64,000 bases of DNA from Macrotis lagotis (GCF_037893015.1 NC_133658.1:58157259-58221258), one strand, 5' to 3'. Shown: positions 47,252 through 58,407, numbered from the stretch's first letter. Translations and numbers: made by a program. The notes: generated by a model from the letters alone, not told the origin.

Positions 47252-48544
47252 TCAAGGACATTTTCTTTTTTTTTTACTTTTTATTTTTTATTAGAGATAT
47301 TATTTGAATTTTACAATTTTCCCCCAATCTTGCTTCCCTCCCCCCACCCCCACCCCACAGATAGCACTCTGTCAGTATTTTGTTTCCATGTTGTACCTTG
47401 ATCCAAATTGGGTGTGATGAGAGAGAAATCATATCCTTAAAGAGAACAGAATTCTCAGGGGTAACAAGATCAGACAATAAGATATCTGGGTTTTTCTTTT
47501 CCAAATTAAAGGGAATAGTCCTTGTACTTTGTTCAAACTCCACAGCTCCTTATCTGGATACAGATGGTGCTCTCCTTTGCAGACAGCCCAAAATTGTTCC
47601 CAATTGTTGCACTGATGGGATGAGCAAGTCCTTCAAGGTTGAACATCACTCCCATGTTGCTGTTATGGTGTACAGTGTTTTTCTGGTTCTGCTCATCTCA
47701 CTCAGCATCAGTTCATGTAAATCCCTCCAGGTTTCCCTGAAATCCCATCCCTCCTTGTTCCTAATAGAACAATAGTGTTTCATGACATACATATACCACA
47801 GTTTGCTAAGCCATTCCCCAATTGAAGGACATTTACTGGATTTCCAATTCTTTGCCACCACAAACAGGACTGCTATAAATATTTTTGTACAAGTAATGTT
47901 TTTACCCTTTTTCCTCATCTCTTCAGGGTATAGACCCAATGGTGGTATTGCTGGGTCAAAGGGTATGCACATTTTTGTTGCCCTTTGGGCATAGTTCCAA
48001 ATAGCTCTCCAGAAGGGTTGGATGAGTTCACAGCTCTACCAACAGTATAATAGTGTCCCAGATTTCCCACATCCCTTCCAACAATGATCATTATCCTTCC
48101 TGGTCATACTGGCCAATCTTGAGAGGTGTGAGGTGGTACCTCCAAGAAGCTTTAATTTGCATTTCTCTAATAATTAATGATTTAAAGCATTTTTTCATAT
48201 GGCTATGGATTGCTTTGATCTCCTCATCTGTAAATTGCCTTTGCATATCCTTTGACCATTTGTCAATTGGGGAATGGCTTTTTGTTTTAAAAATATGACT
48301 CAGTTCTCTGTATATTTTAGAAATGAGTCCTTTGTCAGAATCATTAATTGTAAAGATTGTTTCCCAATTTACTACTTTTCTTTTGATCTTGATTACATTG
48401 GTTTTATCTATGCAAAAGCTTTTTAATTTAATGTAATCGAAATCATCTAATTGGTTTTTGGTGATGTTCTCCAACTCTTCCTTAGTCATAAACTGCTCCC
48501 CTTTCCATAGATCTGACAGGTAGACTAGTCTCAAGGACATTTTC
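47252..48544 (-). mobile_element. 5'-truncated L1, reversed, with perfect 14-bp target duplication
   Basis: Element 47266-48530 between TCAAGGACATTTTC copies at 47252-47265 and 48531-48544. Reading the minus strand it covers the end of ORF2 and the 3' UTR. Two open stretches, 48546-48091 (TKEELENITKNQLDDFDYIK) and 47972-47646 (MCIPFDPAIPPLGLYPEEM to [11 protein letters not shown]), are separated by a disrupted part. It matches the full-length copy at 12430-13680 closely. The poly(T) at 47266-47275 is its A-tail. Confidence 0.95.
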
Positions 48545-48776
48545 AATGTTGTTTTGTTGTTTAGTCATTTGAATCGTTTCCTCATTGGAGTTTTCTTGGC
48601 AAAGATACTGGAATGGTTTGCCATTTTCTCTCAAGCTCATTTAGCAGATGAGGAAACTAAGGCAAACAGGGTGAAGTGACTTATCCAGGGTCAGACAGCT
48701 AGGAAGTGTCTAAGGCCAGATTTGAACTAAGGAAGATGTCCAGGCTTTATCCACTGTACTGCCTAGCTGCCCCATA
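48545..48776 (-). repeat. Reversed SINE with GGGTCATGA-type tail
   Basis: TTTTGTTGTTTAGTCATTTG, GGAGTTTTCTTGGCAAAGAT, GCAGATGAGGAAACTAAGG, CCACTGTACTGCCTAGCTGC. The L1 above sits at its tail. Confidence 0.88.
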
Positions 48777-48840
48777 TTTTATAAATATATGACTAAATAA
48801 GGAAACTAGTCAGAATGTAAGCCCAAGACTGAAGTCACAG

Positions 48841-48983
48841 GGGTGGCTAGGTGGCGCAGTGGATAGAGGACTGGCCCTGGAGTCAGATGGACCCGAGTTC
48901 AAATCCAACCTCAGACACTTAATAATTGCCTAGCTGTGTGACCTTGTGTGACGCTTAACCCCACTGCCTTAAATAAAAAATTC
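48841..48983 (+). repeat. Short CORE-SINE
   Basis: GGGTGGCTAGGTGGCGCAGT, CTGGCCCTGGAGTCAGATGG, ATTGCCTAGCTGTGTGACCT, TTAACCCCACTGCCTTAAAT. Confidence 0.93.
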
Positions 48984-49025
48984 GGTCAGAATTCATGAAT
49001 CTACTTCTAAGACTTACCATTTACT

Positions 49026-49625
49026 TTGTGACTTTATCAGTCAATAGACCTTTATTAAACACTTAACCTGGGCCAGGGCCAAGCTACCATCCTTGAGCTA
49101 AAGGGGCTCACATTCTTAGAGTGAGGTAACTGTTCACACAAGATATGCAGATGAAGGTAATCTTTGAGCGAAGGGGTTCTAGGGAAGAAGTAAGGATTCT
49201 AAGCATGGGAGAACCAAGAAAAAGGCAAAGACCCTTGAGTTGTCATATGTTGGAAGAACAGTGAGGAGACTAGTTAGGGTCACTGCATTATAGAGGGCTT
49301 GGAGAAGAGCAAAGTGTAAAAAATGTAAAGATCGAAAGGGGTGGGCTCAAAGACTTTGAGTGACAGGATTTTATTATATTTGATCAGGATTTTATTATAT
49401 TTGGTCCTCTAGGTAATAAGGTGCCAAAGATTAATGAATTGAGAGGTGGTAGGATGGTCAGACCTACATTTTTGACAACTAAGTAGATGATAAACTGGAG
49501 TAGGGAGAGACTTGAGACATGAACCAGCTGACTATTGTAATAGTCCAGGTATGAAGTGAAGAGGGCCAGCACTGGGGTGATGGCTGTGTGAGAGGACAGA
49601 TGGAGACCAGAAAAATTATTGGTGT
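49026..49625 (-). repeat. L2 LINE, reversed, about 600 bp
   Basis: Begins with the reversed 3' end (GACCTTTATTAAACACTTAA, GGGGCTCACATTCTTAGAGT) and runs into the reverse-transcriptase C-terminal region (GACTATTGTAATAGTCCAGG, GGGGTGATGGCTGTGTGAG). A 22-base stretch around CAGGATTTTATTATATTTG is directly repeated at about 49365-49402. Confidence 0.85.
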
Positions 49626-50374
49626 TTTGACCCTAAATAAAGAATAAAATTATACATGTTAACCTCCAGAGTTTGCCCTAATAAGAAACAGATAGTATTA
49701 GAACTTGTGTTAGTCCCCAGAGTTTGATCTTAAGGAAGAACAATTGAAATTTGATTACTGTTCTTGTTTAATAGTTCTCAATTCTGCAGCCCAAAATGCA
49801 TGTGCATGGTGGGGGGGGGGGCTAATTTGGGGCTGGACACCCAAAGTGAGATCATAGGACACAGGAAAGGGGCATAGGAAAGATTCTAGATGAAAATGCA
49901 GGAATAAAGGTGTGGGCAATATGGTAAAGAAGGAAGATAGAGATATTTGCCTTGACAAGAACGGCCACCTGTTCATGTGAGACAGGGGTGAAGGAGGATG
50001 TCTATGGGAGATAAAGGACCTCTCTGCAAATGGCCTCATTTGTTTTTCTGAGTATGAGGCAAAGTCCTTAACCCTCTTTTTGCCTCAGTTTTGTTTTGTT
50101 TTGTTTTCATTAAAATGAGAAGTAGGAGAAAGGGAAGAAAAATCAAGTAAGCACCTACTATGTGCCTTGCCCTCTCTGTTAAGTGCCTTACAAATACTAT
50201 TTCAATAATACCTGAGATAAATGTAGCCAATCCAGTGGAGGATTTCTATTTTCAAATTCTATTTTTCAATAATTCTTTATTTGGTCTTCTATAGCAGATT
50301 CAAAAATAAATCAAATAAGTTCCTACCTCCTTGAGTCTTCCAATCCAATTGATAATAGCTTCAGTAGCAATAGC
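49626..50374. other. Unassigned intergenic DNA
   Basis: No gene recognised. An L2-like reversed piece around 50140-50200 (AAGCACCTACTATGTGCCTT) and a poly(G) run at about 49811-49820. Confidence 0.4.
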
Positions 50375-50595
50375 ATGTGTTTACACTGCCCTATCAAGTT
50401 TACCAAGCTTATTTGTTCACAGACCTATGTGGTAGACAGTGAGCAATTAGTCCCCTTTTGCCACTGAGGTAAACTGACAGAAGTTAAGTTTTCCCAGGGA
50501 AAATGTAATAAGTGAATGTCAAAGCCAGGATTCACGCTCAAAACTTCTAGCTCTAAAACTGGTACTCTTTCCAGTAAACCCCTTTACCTCTCTCA
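50375..50595 (-). repeat. MIR, reversed
   Basis: TTTGCCACTGAGGTAAACTG, CAAAGCCAGGATTCACGCTC, TACTCTTTCCAGTAAACCCC. Confidence 0.6.
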
Positions 50596-50974
50596 CAGTG
50601 ACTGAAAATTTACAGAAGATTGATTTATTAAAGACCAGACCTCTCTATCATAGTGATTTTTCCCATACCTGATCCAAGCTACCAATCCAAAAACCAAGAG
50701 AATTGAATATCAGAGATCCCTGATCAATTCAAGCCATATCCTGGACTTCACAAGCTGGGTGATTTTGGTCAGATCATATGGTTTTTCTACCTTTCTGTTC
50801 CTTTGACTAAAATGGAGATGAAAGTGTTGACTCAATTTAGGAATATGGTGGAGAAGGAAACAGTCTACATTTTCAAGTATAAGCTGTTTAATAATGTAAA
50901 ATCCCCAGGTGGTGAGGCAATAGTCCAAGAAGCTACCTAATTGAATAGGAGTAGTTCTTGCCAAGTACAATGTT

Positions 50975-51155
50975 TACCAAGGGCAACAAGGGGGATTTCA
51001 GTCAGGCATACCCCTTCCCACAAGTTGAGAGGCCCATTTCAAGTGCTTGACTGTTTTACTGCAAACCTCTTCATTTGTTTGTGTTGTCTTCTCCATCAGA
51101 CTGTAAGCTCCTTGAAGTCAGGGACTATCTTTTACCCTTTTTTTTAATCCCCAGC
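50975..51155 (+). repeat. L2 3' end
   Basis: CCATCAGACTGTAAGCTCCT, TGAAGTCAGGGACTATCTTT, then ATCCCCAGC: the signature of the L2 3' region. Confidence 0.8.
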
Positions 51156-51376
51156 TGTAGTCCCGTTTTATAGTCAAAGACCCAAAGAGAAGAAAGACCA
51201 AATGATCTGACCAAAATCAGTTTCTAAGCACCAGGATATTTCTTGAATTAATCTAGAACCTCTACCAGTCTCTCTTGGTTTTTGAACTGGAAACTTAAAT
51301 TAGTAAGTCACTAGGTTAGAGAAGTCTGGTCTGATTGACCTGCTAAGCATACATCGTATTATAATAAGTAATCCAC

Positions 51377-51403
51377 TACACACACATAACACATACACAC
51401 ACA
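51377..51403. repeat. (CA)n microsatellite, imperfect
   Basis: ACACACACATAACACATACACACACACACA. Confidence 0.85.
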
Positions 51404-51589
51404 CACAACCCCTACAAAAATATTAAACAGAACTTGACTCAGCTATCCTACCTAGTCTGGAACTAATCTAGTCAAATGATTCAAGAGTATTTGAAATGAC
51501 CAGAGTGGCTGTTAGTAACCATTAGCAAGTTCCTAGAGAAAAAGAGTTGTCTCAGTTACTCAGTAAATAAAAGTGTAATGTTGATTTAA

Positions 51590-51915
51590 TCACAATGACA
51601 AATAGAATTATGAGATGATAGACTTAGTCTTCACAAGAACCCTAGAGGCAATTGAGTCGTTAACCCCCTCAGTTTATAGATGAAAATACACATTAAAGTC
51701 ATGTTAGAGCTGGAAGGAGCATTAAAACATAGAATCTCAAAGAAAAGACATTAGAAGATTAAATATTAGTGAAAATGTTTTTCATTACTTCACATGTATA
51801 ATGAATATCATACTGTTCACTTTCTTAATGAGTTGGGGAGAATCTAGAGGGAGAAAGAGAATTTGGAACTCACAATTTTTTAAATGAACAATAAAAATAA
51901 TAAAAAGGAAGGAAA
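51590..51915 (+). repeat. MIR-type piece and L1/HAL1-like 3' end
   Basis: 51590-51725 resembles a MIR/THER1 start (CCCTAGAGGCAATTGAGTC, CTCAGTTTATAGATGAAAAT). 51770-51915 matches the L1 3' UTR at 1520-1690 (GTTGGGGAGAATCTAGAGGG, GAATTTGGAACTCAC), with an A-rich end. Confidence 0.6.
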
Positions 51916-52236
51916 AAAATATACATTAGAACTGAAACAGACCTACCTCCGAAAACAGAATCATGGGATCTCAGAATTGAAAGGAATCTTAGAATTCATA
52001 TTCAACACATATTTTAATAGGAAACCCCTATATGACAGCTCCAGCTTTTCTTTGAAGTTATTTAGTGATAAGGAGCTCATCCCAACTGGATTTTTTAGAT
52101 TACCTTCCATTTTTTGGACAGTTCTAATTGTTAGAAAGTTTTTCCATATTTTCGTTCCACTGTTCCTGGTTTAAGCCTCTTGGATCCAAATAAAAAAGCC
52201 ATAATCTCTCTTTTTTATGATAGCCTTTCAAGGCTT

Positions 52237-52404
52237 AAAACCACTATCATTGGGGCCGCTAGGTGGTACAGTGGATAGAGCACCAGCCCTGGAGTCAGGA
52301 GGACCTGAGTTCAAATGTGGCCTCAGACACTCAATAATTACCTAGCTGTGTGGCCTTGGGCAACCCCGTTGCCTTGCAAAAATAAAAAATAAAACCATTA
52401 TCAT
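52237..52404 (+). repeat. Short CORE-SINE with target duplication
   Basis: SINE 52251-52390 flanked by AAAACCACTATCAT and AAAACCATTATCAT (13 of 14 identical). Confidence 0.93.
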
Positions 52405-52489
52405 ATCTTCCCTTCTACAAATTGAAATTCCCTAGTCCCTTCAATTGATCTCCCATAGCATGACTTCAAGTCCCTTCACCAACTTGCCC

Positions 52490-52735
52490 TTGAAGCCACT
52501 AGGTGGCGCCATAGTGCAAAGAGCACCAGACCTGAAGTTAGAGAGTCTTCCCAAGTTCAAATCTGACCGCAGGTAAAGCTAACTCTGTGACCCTGGGCAA
52601 GTCATTTTATCCTGCTTGCCTCAGTTTCCTTATCTGCCAAATGAGCTAAAGAAGAAACTCTCCAGTACCTCCCAAAATATACCAAAATGGGGTCATGATG
52701 AACTAATGAACAACAATAGCAACAACTTGCTCATC
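52490..52735 (+). repeat. SINE with GGGGTCATGATG tail
   Basis: GCCACTAGGTGGCGCCATAG, CCTGGGCAAGTCATTTTATC, CAAAATGGGGTCATGATGAA, GAACAACAATAGCAACAA. Confidence 0.88.
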
Positions 52736-53024
52736 CTTCCTTTATATGCAACTTAACCTGGTCGATGTTCTTAAAATTTAACAGTACTCCAATGTGCTCT
52801 CATTAGAGGGGAGCAGCAGGACAGCATCTCCCTTATTAACTATTATTTGTGGAGTTTTAATGGTTGTTTTATAAGGTAACTATTACAATTATGTTTCGGA
52901 TAATACAGTTGAAGATTGTTTTCTCCAAAGACAGTAATCACGAGCTCAGAAAAAAGGAAACTGCAAAAATAGACTTTAAAACTGGAACAATGCATTTGCT
53001 GAAACAATGAATTAAGGTCAAAAC

Positions 53025-53199
53025 TAAATGTATAGGGGCTGCTAGGTGGTGCAAGTGGATAAAGCACCCGCCCTGGAGTCAGGAATACCTGGGTTCAAAT
53101 CTGGCCTCAGACACTTAATAATTACCTAGCTGTGTGGACTTGGGCAAACCACTTAACCCCACTTGCCTTGCAAAAACCTAAAAAAAAAATAAATGTATA
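53025..53199 (+). repeat. Short CORE-SINE with 10-bp target duplication
   Basis: SINE 53035-53189 between TAAATGTATA copies (53025-53034, 53190-53199); inserted into the old L1. Confidence 0.92.
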
Positions 53200-53390
53200 T
53201 GCACAGAAAGAAGTCAATGCATTAGATATGGAACTTTAAAAAATAGAAAATCAGCAAATTTTTTAAAATTATTATTAAAATAGTAATTCTGAGAAATAAA
53301 AAATATTATCAAAATTTAAAGCAAAAAATGAATTAGAAAAATAAAACCAGGAATTATATTTTACAAATCATTAACTGATTTGATTTTTTA

Positions 53391-53606
53391 AAAAAGGAGT
53401 GGAAGGGGCGGCTAGGTGGCGTAGTGGATAAAGCACTGGCCCTGGAGTCAGGAGTACCTGGGTTCAAATCGGGTCTCAAACACTTAATAATTAATTACCT
53501 AGCCGTGTGGCCTTGGGCAAAACACTTAACCCCATTTGCTTTGCAAAAAAAACCCTAAAAAACAACAACAAAAAAAAAACCCAAAACAAAACAAAAAGGA
53601 GTGGAA
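53391..53606 (+). repeat. Short CORE-SINE with perfect 14-bp target duplication
   Basis: SINE 53405-53592 between AAAAAGGAGTGGAA copies. Its long A/C-rich tail (AACAACAACAAAAAAAAAAC) and high consensus match suggest a recent insertion. TTAATTAATT is a four-base internal duplication. Confidence 0.95.
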
Positions 53607-53704
53607 AACCCCCATAATCAGATTAAAAGGACAAATTCGCAGAAATTATTAGAAATTATTTTACACAATTATTTGATGAACATGGATGAATATTTAACTA
53701 TAAA

Positions 53705-53875
53705 ATGGCTAACAGGTAAATGGCAAATTAATATGTGCCAGATGCTGTGTACTTTACAATGATTATCTCGTTTAAATCTCACAGAAGCCCTGGGAAGTAG
53801 CCACTATAATTATTTCCATTTTACAATGAGGAAACTGAGGCAAATAGAAATTAAGTGGCTTATATAAAATGTCCA
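53705..53875 (-). repeat. MIR, reversed
   Basis: AATATGTGCCAGATGCTGTG, CCATTTTACAATGAGGAAAC, TGAGGCAAATAGAAATTAAG. Confidence 0.75.
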
Positions 53876-54382
53876 GGTTCCCTAATTTCATAAAAAAAGA
53901 AATTTCACAAGCCATAAACAAGCTCCCAAAGAAAAACCTATGAAACAAATTAGATTTAAAGGGTTTAAAGAACAAGTAATTCTTCTATTATATAAAGGTT
54001 GTTGTTATTTTTTAAAGAAAGATCCAACTAATTTCCTTCTATGATAAAATATGGTCTTGTTACGTAAACCAGGGAGAATCAAAACAAATAAAACTGTCAG
54101 TCAAAAATCTTTAATGAATATTGATTCAGAATGTTTTGAATAAATAATAATTGAATAAAAAATAAAGGGCAAGGTGACTACAATATAGCATCACAAAGAT
54201 TATTCACAATACCAAGTTTGATTTATAACAGATATATAGGGTTAGTAGAATATTAAGAAATCTCTAAAGTAATAGTTAGCTATATATTAAAGAAAAAAAT
54301 TACACTATTAAATCAACAGATGCAGAAAAAGTTTTTGAGAAGATAAAGGACCTATCTCTTCTTTAACAAAAGAACATTAGAA

Positions 54383-54565
54383 ATTTTAGAAATAGGGGCA
54401 GTTAGGTGGCACAGTAGATAGAGTACCAGGCCTGGAATCAGGAGGACCTGAGTTCAAACCCAGCCTCAGACACTTAATAATTATCTAGCTGTGTGATCTT
54501 GGGTAAATCCTTAACCCCATTGCCTTGCAAAAAACTAAAAAAAAAAAAAGACATTTTAAAAATAG
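54383..54565 (+). repeat. Short CORE-SINE with target duplication
   Basis: SINE 54396-54552 between ATTTTAGAAATAG and ATTTTAAAAATAG. Confidence 0.92.
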
Positions 54566-54580
54566 ATTCTTTGTTAATAT

Positions 54581-54766
54581 AATTAGTATTAATCTTTTTT
54601 TTTTAGGTTTTTTTGCAAGGCAGATGGGGTTAAGTGGCTTGCCCAAGACCACACAGCTAGGTAATTATTAAGTGTTTGAGACCCGATTTGAACCCAGGTA
54701 CTCCTGACTCCAGGGCCAGTGTTTTATCCACTGTGCCACCTAGCTGCCCCAATTAGTATCAATCTT
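54581..54766 (-). repeat. Short CORE-SINE, reversed, with 16-bp target duplication
   Basis: SINE 54597-54750 between AATTAGTATTAATCTT and AATTAGTATCAATCTT (one mismatch). Confidence 0.94.
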
Positions 54767-54824
54767 AAGTCAAGAGGTAGGGCAAAACAAGGATGTCCTT
54801 TTTCATTATCACTCTTTGATATCT

Positions 54825-55015
54825 TGTTGTTCATTTGTTTCAGATCCCTTTGGGGTTTTCTTGGCAAAGATACTGGCATGATTTGCCATTTGCTTCTCCA
54901 GATCATTTTAACAGATGAGGAAACTGAGGCAAAAAGAATGACGTGATTTGCCCAGGAGTTCTACTATTAGGAAATGTCTGAGGTCAGGCATTCTATCCAC
55001 TGAGCCACCAGCTAT
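54825..55015 (-). repeat. Reversed SINE with GGGTCATGA-type tail
   Basis: TTGTTGTTCATTTGTTTCAG, GGGGTTTTCTTGGCAAAGAT, GATGAGGAAACTGAGGCAAA, TATCCACTGAGCCACCAGCT. Confidence 0.85.
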
Positions 55016-55614
55016 TTGATAAAAATGTTTAATATTCTGGCTTTAGCAATAAGTCAAGTGAAAAAAAAATGAGGTAGTAACACAAACAAGAAGAAAACAA
55101 AATTATCACTTTAATACAGGTGAGATGGTTTACTTAGAAAACCCTTGAGAGGCAACTAAAAAATTAGTTGAAACAATAACTTCATTGAAGTTGCAAAATA
55201 TAAAATAGTCCCACACAAATTTTCAGTATTTCTGTGTACTGACAAAACTCAGCAAGGAGAAATGAAAAGAGAAATTCATTTAAAATAACTATAGAAAATA
55301 TAAGATACATCAGATCTATCTACCATGACCTACACAGAACTATCTAAATACAAAGCACTCCTTTGACAAATAAAGACATCTAAGTAAGAACTATTACTTG
55401 CTCATGAGTTCTCCAAGCCTAAGATAGGATTGTATTAGCTCTTTAAGCTGTCACAGCATGCCACTTATTCTCATAATAAATAATAATATAATACAGTAAA
55501 CATTTATTAAGCATCTAGTATGGGCAGACTAAATGTCTCTTGACTCATATGGGGCTTGAAGTGAAATCCCAAGGTAGTTTACACACCAGCTGTCATCCAT
55601 TATGTATTTCTCAT

Positions 55615-55760
55615 TGATCAATCAGCAAGTATTTACAAAATCCTTCCTGGGTGCTAGACTAGTGTTAAATATATAGGATACAATGTCAAAGGCACAATGG
55701 GCCATCCCTTCCTCAAGGAGCTTATATTCTCATGGGAAAGATATATACATACACATATAT
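55615..55760 (-). repeat. L2 3' end, reversed
   Basis: CAATCAGCAAGTATTTACAA, GGGTGCTAGACTAGTGTTAA, CCTCAAGGAGCTTATATTCT. An ATAC/ATAT tract follows to about 55780. Confidence 0.75.
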
Positions 55761-56186
55761 TCACATATATATATATGTAAAAGTAAATGCACACAGTAGA
55801 ATACATATAAAGGCATGTCCAAGACATGTACAAAGCCAACACAAATTAGATGGAAAGTCACTTTCCCCAGCCTATATTTATTTTTAACCCTAAAATAAGA
55901 TTTTTTTTGCATGCATCTCTCTTATCTTATTAAATATTTTGTCCAAGGTTATTTTAAGATTTCCTCTTATTAGAGTCAGCTATCACCACGGCATGCTGAA
56001 GACTGGACTTCACTTCAAGCCCAATATGAGTCAGTGGATTCTTCCTCTCTCATCTCCTTCATGTCCTCTTCAAATTTAATGAACTAGACATCCACACTTC
56101 TATCCAAATTAATGATAAAATCATTGACTTTCTTCCAGGTTTTTATAAAGTCATTAATCTTTGGATTCAATCACTACCCCGATGAA

Positions 56187-57010
56187 GTAACATGGCTGAG
56201 GGGAAAGCAGGAGACCCCATGTTGAAACAGCACCCCCATCATCACCTTAACCACTGTCTCCCCTCAGACCCTGCTGGAGACAGCCCAGGACCCTGAACCT
56301 GAGACCCTTGGGACTAGTATTGCCCTTCAAATGATTAGACCTGCTTCTAGCTCAGTCCCCACAGGCATCAATGAAGGTAGAAATTATTGTACAGAAAGGG
56401 CCAACCTTCCTCATCACCACCCTTAGCAAATGCATACAAAGTGCTCCCACAGGAAGATAAAGACAAAATTTGCCTTTGGAGTGGCAGACCCCGCACCCAC
56501 CCCAGCCACCAGTTCTGCTTATAACACAGTTCCTTAGAGTTATCATCCATAGAGATGAGTCCTGTGGAGAAGGGGCCAGCCATTCCCCTCTACTGCCACC
56601 CCCCAGGACAGGCAAGCCAACCTAACTGAAGGATGATACCCTGAGGGAGAGGCAGGAGACAACTTGTGCAAAGTACAACCTTAACTGAGTCTCTGATGGA
56701 GGCAGTGCAGGACCTAAACCCCAGGGCCTTAGGAGTAGCAGAGCTTCCAGCCCCTGCCCTCAGTCACCCTCCAGGGCAGTCAGCTTTGGAGAGACAGAGC
56801 TGGCCAGCTACTTCTGTTATTTATTTATTTATTTTTAATTTTACAATTTTCCCCTCTAATCTTGCTTCCCTCCCCCCCACCCCCAACAGAAGGCAGTCTG
56901 TTAGTCTTTATGTTGTTTCCATGGTGTATATTGGGCAGCTACTTCTGCAAGAGCCACAGCCCCTGAAGACCCAGAAAGGGTGGGTCTTGCCATGAAGTCT
57001 TTGGCAAATG
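56187..57010 (+). other. Unidentified GC-rich patch with an internal repeat
   Basis: Markedly more GC-rich than its flanks. 56206-56300 (GCAGGAGACC.., then ACCCTGCTGGAGACAGCCCA, GGACCCTGAACCTGAGACCC) is echoed about 445 bases on at 56651-56740 (GCAGGAGACA.., GATGGAGGCAGTGCAGGACC, CCCAGGGCCTTAGGAGTAG). Both read as [T/S]L[L/M]E..QD..P..LG in one frame. Stops interrupt all frames. It could be a processed pseudogene or a diverged transposon part; I do not recognise it. A 119-bp L1 piece is inserted at 56817. Confidence 0.4.
56805..56947 (-). mobile_element. 119-bp L1 3'-end insertion with 12-bp target duplication
   Basis: 56817-56935 is the reversed L1 3' end (TTTTACAATTTTCCCC, CTTGCTTCCCTCCC, AGTCTTTATGTTGTTTCCAT), flanked by CAGCTACTTCTG at 56805-56816 and 56936-56947. 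Confidence 0.92.
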
Positions 57011-57109
57011 GTTCAAAATCAAAAACTGAGAAGCTTTTATTAGTGGAAATCACATGAAAAGAGAGGGATTAACATCTGCCTTGCAACTACCCTCCAAGGA
57101 TCTGGGGGC

Positions 57110-57280
57110 TTTCCATCTGGCCTGCAGCTGAAACTTTCCATGTGTGTGTTCTCTTCCCCTTCGGAATGTGAGCTCCTGGAGAGTAGAGCATATCTTACTT
57201 TCTCTGAATCTTCAGCACATAACACAGGACTTTGTACATAATAAGTATTTAATAAATTCATTCATTCATTCATTCACTCC
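57110..57280 (+). repeat. L2 3' end with (ATTC)n
   Basis: GGAATGTGAGCTCCTGGAGA, CTTCAGCACATAACACAGGA, ATAATAAGTATTTAATAAAT, then ATTCATTC repeats. Confidence 0.85.
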
Positions 57281-57609
57281 TCACCTACCATCTACCATAT
57301 AATTTTCCATCCTTTGGACTAGACCTTATCAAATCTCTTTCTTTCTGTTGCACAAGAATACTTTCCATGGTACTCCCCTGATTTATAATAACTATTGAAA
57401 AGACAAATTAGGTAAATCAGGCATAACCAAAACTGACTCTTAGTGACGTCAGCTTCCTTGTCTGACACTTCCCTTTTTGGCACTTTCAAATACCAAAGAC
57501 TTTTCATGGAACCCACTCATGCTTATATGTCCTCAGAAGAGTGGATGTTCTTGAGGATGGCAGTCAACTCTGAATGGTCAACAATTTAATGAGGAGAATT
57601 GATATTTCA

Positions 57610-57668
57610 TATATATATATATAGTGAATATTTTATATATTTATGTATATATTTATATATATATTTGA
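57610..57668. repeat. AT-rich microsatellite-like tract
   Basis: ATATATATATATATAG and ATATATTTATATATATATTT. Confidence 0.85.
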
Positions 57669-57749
57669 GAGGTGGGCTTATTCTTATGAGGGAGTGGAAG
57701 ATACAACTCTGATCACTTAGTTTTATTTTTATTTATTCTACCATTTTTT

Positions 57750-57935
57750 AAAAACCAGGACAATTAGGGGCGGCTAGGTGGCGTAGTGGATAAAGCACCA
57801 GCCTTGGAGTCAGGAGTACCTGGGTTCAAATCCAGTCTCAGACATTTAATAATTACCTAGCTGTGTGGCCTTGGGCAAGCCACTTAACCCTGTTTGCCTT
57901 GCAAAAATCTAAAAAAAAAAAAACCAGGACAATTA
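57750..57935 (+). repeat. Short CORE-SINE with perfect 17-bp target duplication
   Basis: SINE 57767-57918 between AAAAACCAGGACAATTA copies at 57750-57766 and 57919-57935. Near-consensus, hence a younger insertion. Confidence 0.95.
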
Positions 57936-57954
57936 CCTCTTCTACTCGTGTAGT

Positions 57955-58105
57955 TTCTTTTCTTTTTTTTTTTTTTTTTTTGAGGTCATTTTGGTTTAAG
58001 TGACTTGCCAAAAGTCACACAACTATTAAGTATCTATATCCAGATTTGAACTCAGGGCCTGATTTAAAGGCCAGTGTTCTATCCACTATGCCACTTAGCT
58101 GCCCA
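57955..58105 (-). repeat. Older short SINE, reversed
   Basis: Poly(T), GAGGTCATTTTGGTTTAAGT, ACTTGCCAAAAGTCACACAA, TCCACTATGCCACTTAGCTG. Flanked by TAGTTTCTTTT-like sequences. Confidence 0.8.
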
Positions 58106-58129
58106 CGTCCCCTATAGTTTCCTTTACAA

Positions 58130-58400
58130 TTTCTTGAAATAGAGCTCTCAAAAGCCAGGCTTTTGTAAAACCCAATGGGACTCAAATGGAGCTACTTGAC
58201 TATGCCTCGAAATCCAAATCACTCCTGCTCTCTCCTGCCCAAACCTCTCTTTTGGTTTTGAGGGCTTTGAGTGAATGTAAATAGCAATTGTTTCTGTTCT
58301 GGCCAGAAATCTAAGGTGGTTTCCTTCCCAGATTGATTTTTTTTTTTTGAATAGACAAAGCAGGCCATTTTTTTGCCTCATTTCTTACCTAGCCTTAAAT
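58130..58400 (-). repeat. Unnamed interspersed repeat, copy B (reversed)
   Basis: Reverse of the order at 24590-24890: CAAATGGAGCTACTTGACT, GAGTGAATGTAAATAGCAAT, TTCTGTTCTGGCCAGAAA. It extends further at the left end (AGAGCTCTCAAAAGCCAGGC). Confidence 0.6.
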
Positions 58401-58407
58401 CTCTAAG

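Larger units (their letters stand above)
52900..55415 (+). mobile_element. Old L1 ORF2 fragment broken up by five SINEs
   Basis: Pieces at 53200-53390, 53610-53705, 53880-54380, 54770-54820 and 55030-55415 follow ORF2 order: GATGAACATGGATGAATATT (linker), TTACGTAAACCAGGGAGAAT and ATCTTTAATGAATATTGATT (RT start), AATCAACAGATGCAGAAAAA (the DAEKAF box), GGCAAAACAAGGATGTCCTT (QGCP) and GGTTTACTTAGAAAACCCTT (after FADD). A MIR lies at 53705-53875. It is more diverged than the other L1 copies. The left limit is uncertain. Confidence 0.75.
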
